Part shown: in pieces, positions 31,071 through 41,500 of the stretch
Numbering within the stretch: the first letter of the stretch is position 1
Layout of the letters: every line of letters starts with the position of its first letter
NCBI RefSeq assembly: GCF_040214835.1
Contig: NZ_CP157874.1
Span: 1,430,001-1,494,000, forward strand
DNA: 64,000 nucleotides
Source: Pseudomonas asiatica
GTDB lineage: Bacteria; Pseudomonadota; Gammaproteobacteria; Pseudomonadales; Pseudomonadaceae
Direction: 5' to 3'
Position numbers and translations under genes: made by a program
The notes under the pieces: generated by a model
What the model was told of the DNA's origin: nothing
The model's input: only the letters and a program-made list of their open reading frames with translations
Database searches by the model: none

Positions 31071-32158
31071 AAACGTTGCACTTTGTCCATCTGCTGAATG
31101 ACTACAGCGGCAGCCCCCGGGTGTTGAACCAGACCATCACCGCGCTACAGCGACACGGCGCCGACTGCACCCTGCATGTGGGCAGCAGCGGCCACGGTGT
31201 GCTCGACGAGCTGCAGGTACGCACCTGCAGGTTTGCCTACAAGCGCTTCGACAACCGCTGGCTGACCTTGCTGGCGTATGCCGGCTCGCAGGTGGCGCTG
31301 TTCTTCAGCCTGTTGCGCCAGGTGCGGCCGGGGTCGATCGTGCTGGTTAACACCATGCTGCCCTTTGGTGCCGCCCTGGCCGCCCGTTTGCGCGGTGCCA
31401 AGGTGGTCTACCACGTGCACGAAACCTCCATCCGGCCTGCGCTGCTCAAGGCGTTCCTGCGCCGGGTGATTGCCGGCTGTGCCAGCAAGGTGGTCTACGT
31501 GTCGAAGTACCTGCAGGTACAAGAGGGCGTGGCCGGCGTGCCAGCGGTGACCGTGTACAACGGGCTGGCCGAGGGCTTCCAGCAGCAGGCAATGGCCACG
31601 CCGTACCAGCACTTGCACGACGGCAGCTTCAACGTGCTGATGCTGGCGTCGTTGAAGGGCTACAAAGGGGTGGACGAATTTGTCGCCCTGGCCACCGCAC
31701 TGGCCGCGAACCCTGTGCTGAAGTTCACCCTGGTGCTCAATGCCAGCCCGCAGGAAGTGGACGCCTACTTTGCCGGCAAGGTTCTGCCGCAAAACCTCAT
31801 GCTCAGCCCGGCCAGTGCCGAGGTGGCGAAGTTCTACCGCAATGCCAGCCTGGTGCTGAACCTGTCCCATGTGGACGGCTGGGTTGAAACCTTTGGCCTG
31901 ACCATTCTCGAGGCGATGGCTTTCGGCATCCCGACCATAGTGCCCCCGGTAGGCGGCCCGGTCGAACTGGTCAGTGACGGGGTTGAGGGCTACCAGATCG
32001 ATTCCAAGAACCATGAACAACTGGTGCGCACCGTTGCGCGCCTGTCGCAGGACCCACAGGTGTGCCAGGCACTGTCCGAGTGCGCACGCAGGAAAGCGAG
32101 TGAGTTTTCCACTGCCAACTTCCAGAAAAAAATCGTGATGGTGTTTGATGACCTATAA
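31067..32158 (+). CDS. GT4-family glycosyltransferase
   Basis: 363 residues, GT-B fold. The N-terminal lobe begins 'MKTLHFVHLLNDYSGSPRVL', and the donor lobe carries 'NVLMLASLKGYKGVDEFV' and the E-x7-E motif in 'ETFGLTILEAMAFGIPTIVPP'. It transfers a sugar from an NDP donor to the growing lipid-linked unit; specificity unknown. The ATG at 31067 overlaps the acetyltransferase stop. It overlaps the next gene by 11 bases. Confidence 0.9.
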   Translation: MKTLHFVHLLNDYSGSPRVLNQTITALQRHGADCTLHVGSSGHGVLDELQVRTCRFAYKRFDNRWLTLLAYAGSQVALFFSLLRQVRPGSIVLVNTMLPFGAALAARLRGAKVVYHVHETSIRPALLKAFLRRVIAGCASKVVYVSKYLQVQEGVAGVPAVTVYNGLAEGFQQQAMATPYQHLHDGSFNVLMLASLKGYKGVDEFVALATALAANPVLKFTLVLNASPQEVDAYFAGKVLPQNLMLSPASAEVAKFYRNASLVLNLSHVDGWVETFGLTILEAMAFGIPTIVPPVGGPVELVSDGVEGYQIDSKNHEQLVRTVARLSQDPQVCQALSECARRKASEFSTANFQKKIVMVFDDL

Positions 32159-33257
32159 GATTGCAGTGATTGGTACGGTCGGTTTACCCGCTCAATACGG
32201 TGGTTGGGAAACACTGACCGAGCAATTGGTGCGCAACCTGCCGGGTGACTGCGAACTCACCGTATATTGCAGTGCGCCCCATTACCCCCAGCGCCCGAAG
32301 TTTTTCGAGCGTGCCCGCCTGGTCTACCTGAACCTCAAGGCCAATGGCGTGCAAAGCATTCCGTACGATGTGCTGAGCATGCTGCACGCCTACCGCAAGC
32401 ATGACCTGATGCTGATTCTGGGTGTTTCCGGCTGCATTGCCCTGCCATTCATGCGCCTGCTGACCCGCAAGCCGATCGTGGTGAACATCGACGGCTATGA
32501 ATGGAAGCGCGCCAAGTGGTCCAACTTCGCCCGCTGGTTCCTGAAGTTGTCCGAAGCGGTGGCCGTGCGTTTTGCCCACGCGGTCATCACCGACAACAAG
32601 GTGTTGCAGGAATACGTGACCGCCGAATACAACAAACCCAGCGAACTGATTGCCTACGGTGGCGACCAGGCCCGGGCCGGCGAGCCAAGCGAGCAAGCCC
32701 GCCAGGCTTACCCCTTCCTGGGTGCGCCCTATGCCTTTACGGTGTGCCGCATCGAGCCGGAGAACAACATCCATGTCATTCTCGAAGCCTTCGCCGGCTC
32801 TGGCATGCCGCTGGCGATCATCGGCAACTGGAACCACAGCGAATACGGCGTGCAACTGCGCAAGCAATACGAAGGGGTAAGCAACATTCACCTGCTGGAC
32901 CCGATCTACGACGTGGAGCAACTGAGCCCGCTGCGCAGCAATGCCACGGTGTACCTGCATGGCCACAGCGCCGGCGGCACCAACCCGTCGCTTGTCGAAG
33001 CCATGTGGCTGGGCCTGCCGGTGGTGGCCTTCGATGTGTCGTTCAACCGCGCCACCACCGAAGACCAGGCGCTGTACTTTGCCGACAGCACCTCGCTGCG
33101 CAACCACGCCCAAGCCCTGTTTGCCGATGAAGGCGCCCGTGCGCAGCTTTCGGCGCGCCTGCATGAAATTGCCAACCGCCGTTACCGATGGTCGGTGGTG
33201 GCAGACCAGTACCGTAGCGTGTTCACCCGCCTGCTGGGCCGGGCGGGGAGAGGCTGA
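32148..33257 (+). CDS. GT4 glycosyltransferase with DUF1972 N-terminal domain (rhamnosyltransferase-like)
   Basis: 369 residues. The N-terminal part ('IAVIGTVGLPAQYGGWETLTEQL') is the DUF1972 form seen in rhamnosyltransferases. The donor lobe has 'YAFTVCRIEPENNIHVILEAF' and 'GTNPSLVEAMWLGLPVVAFD'. Given rmlBDA in the same locus, transfer of L-rhamnose is plausible but not shown. The ATG at 32148 overlaps the preceding gene; the stop overlaps wbpV by one base. Confidence 0.88.
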   Translation: MTYKIAVIGTVGLPAQYGGWETLTEQLVRNLPGDCELTVYCSAPHYPQRPKFFERARLVYLNLKANGVQSIPYDVLSMLHAYRKHDLMLILGVSGCIALPFMRLLTRKPIVVNIDGYEWKRAKWSNFARWFLKLSEAVAVRFAHAVITDNKVLQEYVTAEYNKPSELIAYGGDQARAGEPSEQARQAYPFLGAPYAFTVCRIEPENNIHVILEAFAGSGMPLAIIGNWNHSEYGVQLRKQYEGVSNIHLLDPIYDVEQLSPLRSNATVYLHGHSAGGTNPSLVEAMWLGLPVVAFDVSFNRATTEDQALYFADSTSLRNHAQALFADEGARAQLSARLHEIANRRYRWSVVADQYRSVFTRLLGRAGRG

Positions 33258-34246
33258 TGGCCGAGCAAGGCAACGGGCAACGGCCAGGTATCCTGGCCAC
33301 CGGCGGTAGCGGTTTTGTCGGCAAGGTGTTGCTGCAACGGCTTGCTGCAGACACACGCTGGGCGCCGCGCGCGCTGGTACGGCAAGCGCCCGGCCAGCGG
33401 CTGGCGGGCGTCGACTACCGGCCATTCAGCGAACTGGCGGCGGTGGATGTTGCGTCCGGGCATTTCGAGCAGGTCGACACCGTAATCCACCTGGCCTCCC
33501 GCGTGCACGTAATGCAGGAAACCGCCGCCGATCCGCTGGCCGAGTTCCGCCGGGTAAACGTGGAAGGTACCCTGAGCCTGGCCCGAGCCGCCGCCCAGGC
33601 CGGTGTGCGGCGCTTCATTTTTGTAAGCTCGGTGAAGGTGAACGGCGAAACCACCAACGGCCGCCAGCCGTTCACCGCCGATGAAACCCCCGCGCCTTCG
33701 GACCCGTACGGCATCTCCAAGCGCGAAGCCGAAGACGGCCTGCGCCAATTGGCGGCTGAAACCGGGCTGGAAGTGGTGATCGTGCGCCCGGTGCTGGTGT
33801 ATGGTCCAGGCGTGAAAGCCAACTTCCGCAGCATGATGAACTGGCTGAGCAAAGGTGTGCCGCTGCCGTTTGGCGCCATCCACAACAAACGCAGCCTGGT
33901 GGCGTTGGACAACCTGGTGGACCTGCTGCTGACCTGCATCGACCACCCGGCCGCCGCCAACCAGACTTTTCTGGCAAGCGACGGCCACGACCTGTCCACC
34001 ACCGAACTGCTGCAACGGTTGGGCAAGGCGCTGGGCAAGCCAGCCAGGTTGTTGCCCGTGCCCGCCGCCTGGTTGAAGGGCGCGGCCACCTTGGCCGGCA
34101 AGGCCGGGCTGGCCCAGCGCCTGTGCGGCTCGCTGCAGGTAGACATTGGCAAAACCCGTGAACTGCTGGGCTGGCAGCCCCCGCTGGATGTCGACCAGGC
34201 ACTGCGGGCTACGGCACTCAACTTTCTGAAAGAGCAAGACAAATGA
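33257..34246 (+). CDS. wbpV: WbpV-like NAD(P)-dependent 4-ketoreductase (UDP-QuiNAc synthesis)
   Basis: 329 residues, extended SDR. The cofactor motif is ATGGSGFVG, and the catalytic Ser-Tyr-Lys is in 'FVSSVKVNG' and 'YGISKREAE'. WbpV-type enzymes reduce UDP-4-keto-6-deoxy-GlcNAc, the WbpM product, to UDP-D-QuiNAc. Gene order wbpV-wbpL-wbpM as in P. aeruginosa supports this. Overlapping stop/start on both sides. Confidence 0.87.
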   Translation: MAEQGNGQRPGILATGGSGFVGKVLLQRLAADTRWAPRALVRQAPGQRLAGVDYRPFSELAAVDVASGHFEQVDTVIHLASRVHVMQETAADPLAEFRRVNVEGTLSLARAAAQAGVRRFIFVSSVKVNGETTNGRQPFTADETPAPSDPYGISKREAEDGLRQLAAETGLEVVIVRPVLVYGPGVKANFRSMMNWLSKGVPLPFGAIHNKRSLVALDNLVDLLLTCIDHPAAANQTFLASDGHDLSTTELLQRLGKALGKPARLLPVPAAWLKGAATLAGKAGLAQRLCGSLQVDIGKTRELLGWQPPLDVDQALRATALNFLKEQDK

Positions 34247-35256
34247 TGGCATGGTGGCTTATCCCCCTGGTCGCAGGGGCATCCCTGCTTTTGACCGCAG
34301 TGCTGCGGCGCTACGCCCTGAACAAGCAGATCATCGACGTGCCCAACGCGCGCAGTTCGCACACCGTGCCCACCCCACGGGGTGGCGGTGTGGCCATTGT
34401 GCTGAGCTTTCTTGGCTGCCTGCCGCTGCTGGGCCTGGCGGGCGCTGTGCCGCTGCCGGCACTGGTTGCCATCGGCGGGGCAGGGGCACTGATCGCGGTA
34501 ATCGGCTTCATGGACGACCACGGCCACATCGCTGCCCGCTGGCGCCTGCTTGGCCACTTCGCCGCGGCCGCCTGGATGCTGTACTGGCTGGGTGGCCTGG
34601 CGCCGCTGCAAGTGTTCGGCTTTACCCTGGACCTGCAGTGGTTCGGCTACATCCTGGCCGCGTTCTACAGCGTGTGGATGCTCAACCTGTATAACTTCAT
34701 GGACGGTATCGACGGCATCGCCAGCGTCGAAGCGGTGACCGCCTGCCTGGGCATGGTGCTGCTCTCGGCCCTGGCCGGTGTGCCACAGTTGATGGCGTTG
34801 CCACTGTTGCTGGCCGCGGCCACGCTGGGCTTCCTGTTCTGGAACTTCCCGCCGGCCAGGATCTTCATGGGTGACGCTGGCAGTGGCTTCCTTGGTATCG
34901 TGCTGGCAGGCCTGTCGCTGCAGGCGGCCTGGGCCGCGCCGCAGCTGTTCTGGTGCTGGCTGATCCTGTTGGGCGTGTTCGTGGTCGACGCTACCTTCAC
35001 CCTGATCCGCCGCCTGCTGCGCGGCGACAAGGTGTACGAAGCGCACCGCAGCCACGCCTACCAGTTCGCCTCGCGCCACTATGGCAAGCACCTGCCGGTG
35101 ACCCTGGCTGTGGCCGGGCTCAACCTGTTCTGGCTGCTGCCGGTGGCCTTGTGTGTGCTGTTGCTGGGCCTGGACGGCGTGTTGGGCGTGATCATCGCCT
35201 ACCTGCCATTGGCGTTTCTGGCCGTGCGCTGGCGCGCCGGTGAACTCGAACACTAG
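34243..35256 (+). CDS. wbpL: WbpL, polyprenyl-phosphate sugar-1-phosphate transferase (initiating enzyme)
   Basis: 337 residues with about 10-11 membrane helices, MraY/WecA superfamily. Acidic motifs are 'FMDDHGH' and 'NLYNFMDGIDGIAS', 'FMGDAGSGFLG' follows, and the cytoplasmic basic loop reads 'YEAHRSHAYQ'. It starts the O-unit by moving QuiNAc-1-P or a related N-acetylhexosamine-1-P to undecaprenyl phosphate. The ATG at 34243 overlaps the wbpV stop (ATGA). Confidence 0.93.
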   Translation: MMAWWLIPLVAGASLLLTAVLRRYALNKQIIDVPNARSSHTVPTPRGGGVAIVLSFLGCLPLLGLAGAVPLPALVAIGGAGALIAVIGFMDDHGHIAARWRLLGHFAAAAWMLYWLGGLAPLQVFGFTLDLQWFGYILAAFYSVWMLNLYNFMDGIDGIASVEAVTACLGMVLLSALAGVPQLMALPLLLAAATLGFLFWNFPPARIFMGDAGSGFLGIVLAGLSLQAAWAAPQLFWCWLILLGVFVVDATFTLIRRLLRGDKVYEAHRSHAYQFASRHYGKHLPVTLAVAGLNLFWLLPVALCVLLLGLDGVLGVIIAYLPLAFLAVRWRAGELEH

Positions 35257-35314
35257 CTAGAGTGATAGAAAGAAGACGCTAGACATGTCACTTTGCAACA
35301 CTCTCAGAGGTTCT

Positions 35315-37312
35315 ATGGATAAGCTGCGCTCAAGACTGCTTGGACTACCTCGACGCCACAAACGGCTGATCCAGGTAGCGACCGATGTAATTCTGGTCTG
35401 GTTCGCGCTGTGGCTGGCGTTTGTCGTGCGCCTGGGCATCGATGACCTGGCCAACCCTGTCCGTGATCACACCTGGCTGTTCATCACGGCGCCGATCATC
35501 TCGATCCCGTTGTTCATCCGCTTTGGTCTTTACCGGGCGGTGATGCGCTATTTCGGCAATGACGCACTGATCGCGATCATCAAGGCGGTGACCCTGTCGG
35601 CGCTGATCCTCGGTTTCATCATCTACTGGGCCAGCAACCACCAGAACGTGGTGCCGCGCTCGATCACCTTCAACTACTGGTGGCTGAGCCTGATCATGGT
35701 CGGAGGCCTGCGTCTGGCCATGCGCCAGTACTTCCTCGGCGACTGGTTTGCCACTGCCGTGCAGCACGTGCCCTTTGCCAACCGCGACGACGGCCTGCCA
35801 CGGGTGGCCATCTACGGCGCCGGCTCGGCCGGTAACCAGCTGGTGGCGGCGCTGCGCATGGGCAAGGCCATGCGCCCGGTAGCGTTCATCGACGACGATG
35901 CCAGCATCACTGACCGAGTGATCGCCGGCCTGCAGGTGTACCAGCCGGAACAACTGCAACGCATGATCGACGATACCGGCGCCGAAGAAATCCTGCTGGC
36001 GCTGCCCTCGGTGAGCCGCAGCCGTCGCCGCGAAATCCTCAACCTGCTGGAAGGCTACCCGCTGCACGTGCGCAGTGTGCCCGGCTTCATGGACCTGGCC
36101 AGCGGCCGGGTCAAGGTGGACGACATCCAGGAGGTGGACATTGCCGACCTGCTGGGCCGCGACGCGGTGCCGGCGCAAGGCGACCTGCTACAGCACTGCA
36201 TCATTGACCAGACGGTCATGGTGACCGGTGCCGGCGGCTCTATCGGCTCCGAGCTGTGCCGCCAGATCCTCGGGCAGACACCGCGCACCCTGCTGTTGTT
36301 CGATCACAGCGAATTCAACCTGTACACCATTGCCGGCGAACTGGAGCAGCGCATCATTCGCGAAGGCCTGGCGGTGCAGCTGATCCCCATCCTCGGCTCG
36401 GTCCGCGACCAGGCCAAGATGCTCGACGTGATGCGCGCCTGGCAGGTGGACACCGTGTACCACGCCGCTGCCTACAAGCATGTGCCGATTGTCGAGCACA
36501 ACATTGCCGAAGGCCTGACGAACAACGTGTTCGGCACCCTGTACACCGCCCAGGCGGCGCTGCAGGCCGGCGTTGCCAACTTCGTGCTGATTTCCACCGA
36601 CAAGGCCGTGCGCCCCACCAACGTGATGGGCAGTACCAAGCGCCTGGCCGAAATGGTGCTGCAGGCCCTTAGCCGTGAGCTGGCGCCGGTACTGATGGGC
36701 GAAACCGGCAATGTCTCACAGGTGAACAAGACCCGCTTCACCATGGTGCGTTTCGGCAACGTGCTGGGCTCGTCGGGCTCGGTCATTCCGCTGTTCCACA
36801 AGCAGATCAAGGCCGGTGGGCCGCTGACCGTGACCCACCCGAAAATCACCCGCTACTTCATGACCATCCCCGAGGCCGCGCAGCTGGTGATCCAGGCCGG
36901 TTCCATGGGGCAGGGCGGCGATGTGTTCGTGCTGGACATGGGCGAACCAGTGAAGATCGTGGAGCTGGCGGAAAAGATGATTCACCTGTCCGGCTTCAGC
37001 ATCCGCTCCGAGCGCAACCCGCTGGGCGACATCGCCATCAACTTCACCGGCCTGCGTCCGGGGGAGAAGTTGTACGAAGAGCTGCTGATCGGCGACAACG
37101 TGATTGCCACCCGCCACCCCATGATCATGAGCGCACACGAGGACTACCTGCCCTGGGATGTGCTGAAGCAGCGCCTTGACGCCCTGCGCGCGGCGACTGC
37201 GGAAGATGACTTTGCCACCGTGCGACAGCTGCTGCGTGACACCGTAAGCGGATACGTGCCTGGCGGCGACATTGTGGATTGGCTGTACCAGCGCCGGCGC
37301 ATGGAGCCCTGA
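35315..37312 (+). CDS. wbpM: WbpM, membrane UDP-GlcNAc 4,6-dehydratase
   Basis: 665 residues, the same length as P. aeruginosa WbpM. Four N-terminal helices are followed by a first Rossmann domain ('IYGAGSAGNQLV') and the catalytic SDR domain ('VTGAGGSIGSELCRQI'). The usual catalytic Tyr is Met438 in 'NVMGSTKR', the atypical Ser-Met-Lys triad known for WbpM. The numbering holds with the ATG at 35315 (AGAGG upstream), not the open ATG at 35285. It makes the 4-keto-6-deoxy intermediate for UDP-QuiNAc (or UDP-FucNAc). In Pseudomonas it marks the end of the O-antigen locus. Confidence 0.96.
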   Translation: MDKLRSRLLGLPRRHKRLIQVATDVILVWFALWLAFVVRLGIDDLANPVRDHTWLFITAPIISIPLFIRFGLYRAVMRYFGNDALIAIIKAVTLSALILGFIIYWASNHQNVVPRSITFNYWWLSLIMVGGLRLAMRQYFLGDWFATAVQHVPFANRDDGLPRVAIYGAGSAGNQLVAALRMGKAMRPVAFIDDDASITDRVIAGLQVYQPEQLQRMIDDTGAEEILLALPSVSRSRRREILNLLEGYPLHVRSVPGFMDLASGRVKVDDIQEVDIADLLGRDAVPAQGDLLQHCIIDQTVMVTGAGGSIGSELCRQILGQTPRTLLLFDHSEFNLYTIAGELEQRIIREGLAVQLIPILGSVRDQAKMLDVMRAWQVDTVYHAAAYKHVPIVEHNIAEGLTNNVFGTLYTAQAALQAGVANFVLISTDKAVRPTNVMGSTKRLAEMVLQALSRELAPVLMGETGNVSQVNKTRFTMVRFGNVLGSSGSVIPLFHKQIKAGGPLTVTHPKITRYFMTIPEAAQLVIQAGSMGQGGDVFVLDMGEPVKIVELAEKMIHLSGFSIRSERNPLGDIAINFTGLRPGEKLYEELLIGDNVIATRHPMIMSAHEDYLPWDVLKQRLDALRAATAEDDFATVRQLLRDTVSGYVPGGDIVDWLYQRRRMEP

Positions 37313-37413
37313 ACGCTGCACTTACAAAATGAACGGCGGTGCCGATACAGGAACGCCTACATGAACTTCAAACGCTGTGAAGTTTGAACGCGGGAATTGG
37401 GAAGAACTGAACG

Positions 37414-38484
37414 ATGACTATTCTGGTAACTGGTGGTGCGGGCTTCATTGGCGCGAACTTCGTGCTGGACTGGCTGGCCGGCAATGACGAGCCCGTGGTC
37501 AACCTCGACAAACTCACCTACGCAGGCAACCTGCAGACCTTGAGCAGCCTGCAGAACGACGCGCGGCACATTTTCGTGCATGGCGACATTGGTGATTCCG
37601 CGCTGGTGGAACAGCTGCTGAAAACCCACCAGCCACGCGCCATCGTCAACTTTGCCGCCGAGTCCCACGTCGACCGCTCGATCCACGGCCCGGAAGACTT
37701 CATCGAAACCAACATCGTCGGCACCTTCCGCCTGCTGGAAGCCGTACGCGCCTACTGGGGCGGCCTGGATGAGCAATCGCGTCAGGCCTTCCGCTTCCTG
37801 CATGTGTCCACCGACGAAGTGTATGGTTCGCTGGCCGCCGATGAACCGGCCTTCACCGAAACCCACCAGTACCAGCCCAACAGCCCGTACTCGGCCAGCA
37901 AGGCCGCCAGCGACCACCTGGTGCGCTCGTACCACCACACCTACGGCCTGCCGGTGTTGACCACCAACTGCTCGAACAACTACGGCCCTTACCACTTCCC
38001 GGAAAAGCTCATCCCGCTGATGATCGTCAACGCCCTGGCCGGCAAACCGCTGCCGGTATACGGCGACGGCCAGCAGATTCGCGACTGGCTGTACGTCAAG
38101 GACCACTGCAGCGCCATCCGCCGCGTGCTGGAAGCCGGCAAGACCGGCGAGGTGTACAACGTGGGCGGCTGGAACGAAAAGCCCAACCTGGAAATCGTCA
38201 ACCGCGTGTGCGCCCTGCTGGACGAACTGCGCCCCCGCGCCGACGGCAAGCCCTACGCCGAACAGATCACTTACGTGACCGACCGCCCAGGCCATGACCG
38301 CCGCTACGCCATCGACGCCCGCAAGCTCGAGCGCGAACTGGGTTGGAAGCCTGCCGAAACCTTCGAAACCGGCATTCGCAAGACCGTGGCCTGGTACCTC
38401 GACAACCAGGAGTGGGTGCAGAACGTACAGTCCGGCAGCTACCGCGACTGGGTCGAGAAAAACTACGCAGGGCGCTCGGCATGA
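37414..38484 (+). CDS. rmlB: RmlB, dTDP-glucose 4,6-dehydratase
   Basis: 356 residues, extended SDR. It has '[17 protein letters not shown]', 'STDEVYGSL' and '[12 protein letters not shown]', with the RmlB motif '[17 protein letters not shown]'. It makes dTDP-4-keto-6-deoxyglucose, the branch point for both L-rhamnose (RmlC, RmlD) and the 3-amino sugar route (FdtA, FdtB, FdtC) encoded upstream. Its stop overlaps the rmlD start (ATGA). Confidence 0.97.
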   Translation: MTILVTGGAGFIGANFVLDWLAGNDEPVVNLDKLTYAGNLQTLSSLQNDARHIFVHGDIGDSALVEQLLKTHQPRAIVNFAAESHVDRSIHGPEDFIETNIVGTFRLLEAVRAYWGGLDEQSRQAFRFLHVSTDEVYGSLAADEPAFTETHQYQPNSPYSASKAASDHLVRSYHHTYGLPVLTTNCSNNYGPYHFPEKLIPLMIVNALAGKPLPVYGDGQQIRDWLYVKDHCSAIRRVLEAGKTGEVYNVGGWNEKPNLEIVNRVCALLDELRPRADGKPYAEQITYVTDRPGHDRRYAIDARKLERELGWKPAETFETGIRKTVAWYLDNQEWVQNVQSGSYRDWVEKNYAGRSA

Positions 38485-39377
38485 AGATTCTGCTACTGGG
38501 CAAGGACGGCCAGGTAGGTTGGGAGCTGCAACGCAGCCTGGCCCCGCTGGGCCAGGTGCTGGCGCTCAATTCCCGCAGCCAGGCACACTGCGGCGACCTG
38601 GCCAACCTGCCGGGCCTGGCCGAAACAGTGCGCGCCTACGCCCCCGATGTAATCGTCAACGCCGCCGCCTACACTGCCGTGGACAAGGCGGAAAGCGACC
38701 GCGAACAAGCCTTCAAGGTAAACGCCGAAGCCGTCGGCGTGCTGGCCCGCGCCGCCGCCGACTGCGGAGCATTGTTGGTGCATTACTCCACCGATTACGT
38801 GTTCCCAGGGCAGGGCACTCAAGCCTGGCGCGAAGACGACAGCGTCGGCCCACTGAATGCCTATGGCGAAAGCAAGCTGGCCGGCGAACAGGCCATCCAG
38901 GCCGCCGGTTGCCAGCACCTGATCTTCCGAACCTGCTGGGTGTATGCCGCACGCGGCAACAACTTCGCCAAGACCATGCTGCGCCTGGCTGCGGAACGCG
39001 ACAGCCTGGGCGTGATCGACGACCAGCACGGCGCCCCGACCGGCGCCGAACTGATCGCCGACATCACCGCCCACGCAATCACCGCCACCCGCCGCGACCC
39101 GGCCCTGGCCGGCCTTTATCACCTGGCGGCGGCCGGCGAAACCACCTGGTGCGGCTACGCCCGTTACGTGCTGGAGCAGGCAGCGGCCTTGGGTGTGCCA
39201 TTGAAAGCCCACGCCGAACAGGTCAACCCGTTGACCACCGACGCCTACCCGACCCCGGCCAAGCGGCCGGCCAACTCACGTCTGGACACCCATAAACTGC
39301 AGCAAGCCTTTGCCCTGAACCTGCCAGACTGGCGCCTGGGTGTGGCTCGCATGCTTACGGAAATACACGAGAAATGA
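38481..39377 (+). CDS. rmlD: RmlD, dTDP-4-dehydrorhamnose reductase
   Basis: 298 residues. '[14 protein letters not shown]' binds NAD(P)H, '[10 protein letters not shown]' and '[10 protein letters not shown]' carry the catalytic Thr/Tyr/Lys, and 'RTCWVYA' is a family motif. It performs the last step to dTDP-L-rhamnose. It requires an RmlC product as substrate, and the only RmlC-like domain in the window is the fusion at 23036. The ATG at 38481 overlaps rmlB. Confidence 0.96.
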   Translation: MKILLLGKDGQVGWELQRSLAPLGQVLALNSRSQAHCGDLANLPGLAETVRAYAPDVIVNAAAYTAVDKAESDREQAFKVNAEAVGVLARAAADCGALLVHYSTDYVFPGQGTQAWREDDSVGPLNAYGESKLAGEQAIQAAGCQHLIFRTCWVYAARGNNFAKTMLRLAAERDSLGVIDDQHGAPTGAELIADITAHAITATRRDPALAGLYHLAAAGETTWCGYARYVLEQAAALGVPLKAHAEQVNPLTTDAYPTPAKRPANSRLDTHKLQQAFALNLPDWRLGVARMLTEIHEK

Positions 39378-39382
39378 CCACT

Positions 39383-40264
39383 ATGAAGCGTAAAGGCATC
39401 ATTCTGGCGGGCGGGTCGGGTACCCGTCTGCACCCCGCGACCCTGGCTATTTCCAAGCAGCTGCTGCCGGTTTACGACAAGCCGATGATCTACTACCCGT
39501 TGACCACCCTGATGCTGGCGGGTATCCAGGACATCCTGATCATCTCCACCCCGCAGGACACCCCGCGTTTCGAGCAACTGCTGGGCGACGGCCACCAGTG
39601 GGGCATCAACATCAGCTACGCCGTGCAGGCCTCGCCAGACGGCCTGGCGCAGGCCTTCCTGATTGGTGAAGACTTCATTGGCAACGACCTGTCGGCACTG
39701 GTGCTGGGCGACAACATCTATTACGGCCACGACTTCCAGCAACTGCTGCGCAACGCCATGGATCGCGACGAAGGCGCCAGCGTGTTCGCCTACCACGTGC
39801 ACGACCCCGAGCGTTACGGCGTGGTCGAGTTCGATGAGAAGGGCAAGGCGATCAGCCTGGAGGAGAAGCCGACCAAGCCGAAGTCCAGTTATGCCGTGAC
39901 CGGGTTGTACTTCTACGACAAGGACGTGGTCGAGATCGCCAAAGGCATCAAGCCATCTGCGCGGGGTGAGCTGGAGATTACCGATTTGAACCGGGTATAC
40001 CTGGAGCAGAACCGGTTGTCGGTGGAGATCATGGGGCGCGGGTATGCCTGGCTGGATACCGGGACGCATGACTCGTTGCTCGAGGCTAGTGGGTATATCG
40101 CGACCATTGAGCGGCGGCAGGGGTTGAAGGTGGCTTGTCCGGAAGAGGTGGCGTACAGGCAGGGGTGGATTGGGGCGGAGCAGTTGCTGAAGTTGGCGGA
40201 GCCGCTGGCTAAGAATGGGTATGGGCAGTATTTGAAGAGGTTGGTGGGGGATAGGGTTTATTGA
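39383..40264 (+). CDS. rmlA: RmlA, glucose-1-phosphate thymidylyltransferase
   Basis: 293 residues, the usual RmlA length from the ATG at 39383; an ATG at 39374, overlapping the rmlD stop, is also possible. The nucleotidyltransferase signature is '[16 protein letters not shown]', with '[17 protein letters not shown]' and '[10 protein letters not shown]'. It makes dTDP-glucose. In most Pseudomonas rmlC follows directly; here the next 357 bases are non-coding and then unrelated genes begin. Confidence 0.97.
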   Translation: MKRKGIILAGGSGTRLHPATLAISKQLLPVYDKPMIYYPLTTLMLAGIQDILIISTPQDTPRFEQLLGDGHQWGINISYAVQASPDGLAQAFLIGEDFIGNDLSALVLGDNIYYGHDFQQLLRNAMDRDEGASVFAYHVHDPERYGVVEFDEKGKAISLEEKPTKPKSSYAVTGLYFYDKDVVEIAKGIKPSARGELEITDLNRVYLEQNRLSVEIMGRGYAWLDTGTHDSLLEASGYIATIERRQGLKVACPEEVAYRQGWIGAEQLLKLAEPLAKNGYGQYLKRLVGDRVY

Positions 40265-40621
40265 GAGGGAGTTAAGCCTTGCCTTAGCGCAACCGGACCT
40301 AGAGGGGACGGTGGTAGGTTTTTGTTGGGAGGCTTTGTTGGCACAGCGTTTTGCTAACTTGTCGAAACACTGAGGATTCGGCGATTTTTTCTCTAGCAGT
40401 CATACATGCGTCCGAAATGTTGCAACAGCGGTTGATGAACACTCGATCGAGGTGGGCAAACCTGGTATGGTTTTTCGCTTAATTCTCGGGCGTTGAAGCG
40501 ATGTCCGCAACGTTCATAAGCTCCTTCGAGCGCATCTCCTGAGCCCACCTTACGGTGGGCTTTCTATTTCAGTTCGCATAGATATCCCGGTACAATCGCT
40601 GATTTTTACAGGGAAAGATCG
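40265..40621 (+). other. Non-coding gap after rmlA
   Basis: 357 bases at the position where rmlC would be expected. No rmlC remnant was recognised. It contains the terminator-like hairpin at 40542-40570 and, beyond it, the leader of the SGNH hydrolase gene. The base composition shifts to more AT-rich from here on. Confidence 0.6.
40542..40570 (+). terminator. Intrinsic terminator before the accessory block
   Basis: Stem AGCCCACC/GGTGGGCT with loop TTAC followed by TTCTATTT, about 280 bases after rmlA. Confidence 0.8.
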
Positions 40622-41500
40622 GTGAATAGACGAAAATTTTTAACAGTTGCGGCTGCTGCTGCAGCATATCCGGCCTATCGAGGACTTGGGGTGTTATTTA
40701 ACGATCGACTGGTGCACTTTTATGGTGGGCAACTTGGCAGACTTAAAACTGCCCTTGCCGACCCCAATCAAGCTATGACTGGAATCTCGTTTATTGGGGA
40801 TTCAATAACCTGGGGTACAGGTACTCGACAAGGCCCTAATCCCGATCCTCGAAACGGTACGCTGTCTGATCCTAGAGACAATTTTGCGAGTGAAAGCTAT
40901 GTCAATAATGTTAAGCGCTTCATCGGAAATAAATTTTTACCAAACGCATCATTGAAGTTGTCTAATTGGCGCACATCGCCCTCTGGACAATCCATTGTGG
41001 AGTTTCTTGATGGGGCCAAGGATAAAGCGGTGCGCATCAGCAATCAAGGCATCAACGGAGCAAGCACTACCAGTTATACGACCCGTAATCTAGTTGCCTC
41101 TGGTGAAGATAATTTTGCTTTGCTTTCCGGCGACAAGTTTGTTTTTGTGCAACTTGGGACCAATGATCGAATTATCGATCGCCGGAATCCGAAGAGCGGT
41201 AGTGAATTAGCGGAAAATCTGGAGCGTCTTGTTTCCCGAATCAATGATAACGCTGATGTGGTTCTAATGTGCGCAAATCCATCAACTGTCGAGTCGTCTG
41301 GAAAATATTTGTTTGATATGAGGGTGGTTAGAGATGCTGTACTTGCGGCTGCCAAAAATTGCCGCATTGATTTTATTGATAATTACGCATTGTTTGAAAG
41401 TCTTGATCTCAAGGCGCACTTAAGTGATGGGAGTCACCCGAACGTTAAGGGGCATTCAGTAATTGCTGGGAATATAATGACAGCAATCGAAATGGCTTAA
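40622..41500 (+). CDS. Tat-exported SGNH/GDSL-family hydrolase
   Basis: 292 residues. The N-terminus has a twin-arginine signal (NRRKFLTVAAAAAA). The four SGNH blocks are visible: GDS in 'FIGDSITWGTG', Gly in 'NQGINGAS', Asn in 'LGTNDR', and Asp/His in 'LSDGSHPNVKGH'. Such enzymes remove or transfer O-acyl groups on carbohydrates; a periplasmic glycan esterase is the simplest reading. The GTG at 40622 follows AGGGAAAG. Codon use is clearly more AT-rich than in the rml genes, which suggests separate acquisition. Confidence 0.85.
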   Translation: MNRRKFLTVAAAAAAYPAYRGLGVLFNDRLVHFYGGQLGRLKTALADPNQAMTGISFIGDSITWGTGTRQGPNPDPRNGTLSDPRDNFASESYVNNVKRFIGNKFLPNASLKLSNWRTSPSGQSIVEFLDGAKDKAVRISNQGINGASTTSYTTRNLVASGEDNFALLSGDKFVFVQLGTNDRIIDRRNPKSGSELAENLERLVSRINDNADVVLMCANPSTVESSGKYLFDMRVVRDAVLAAAKNCRIDFIDNYALFESLDLKAHLSDGSHPNVKGHSVIAGNIMTAIEMA

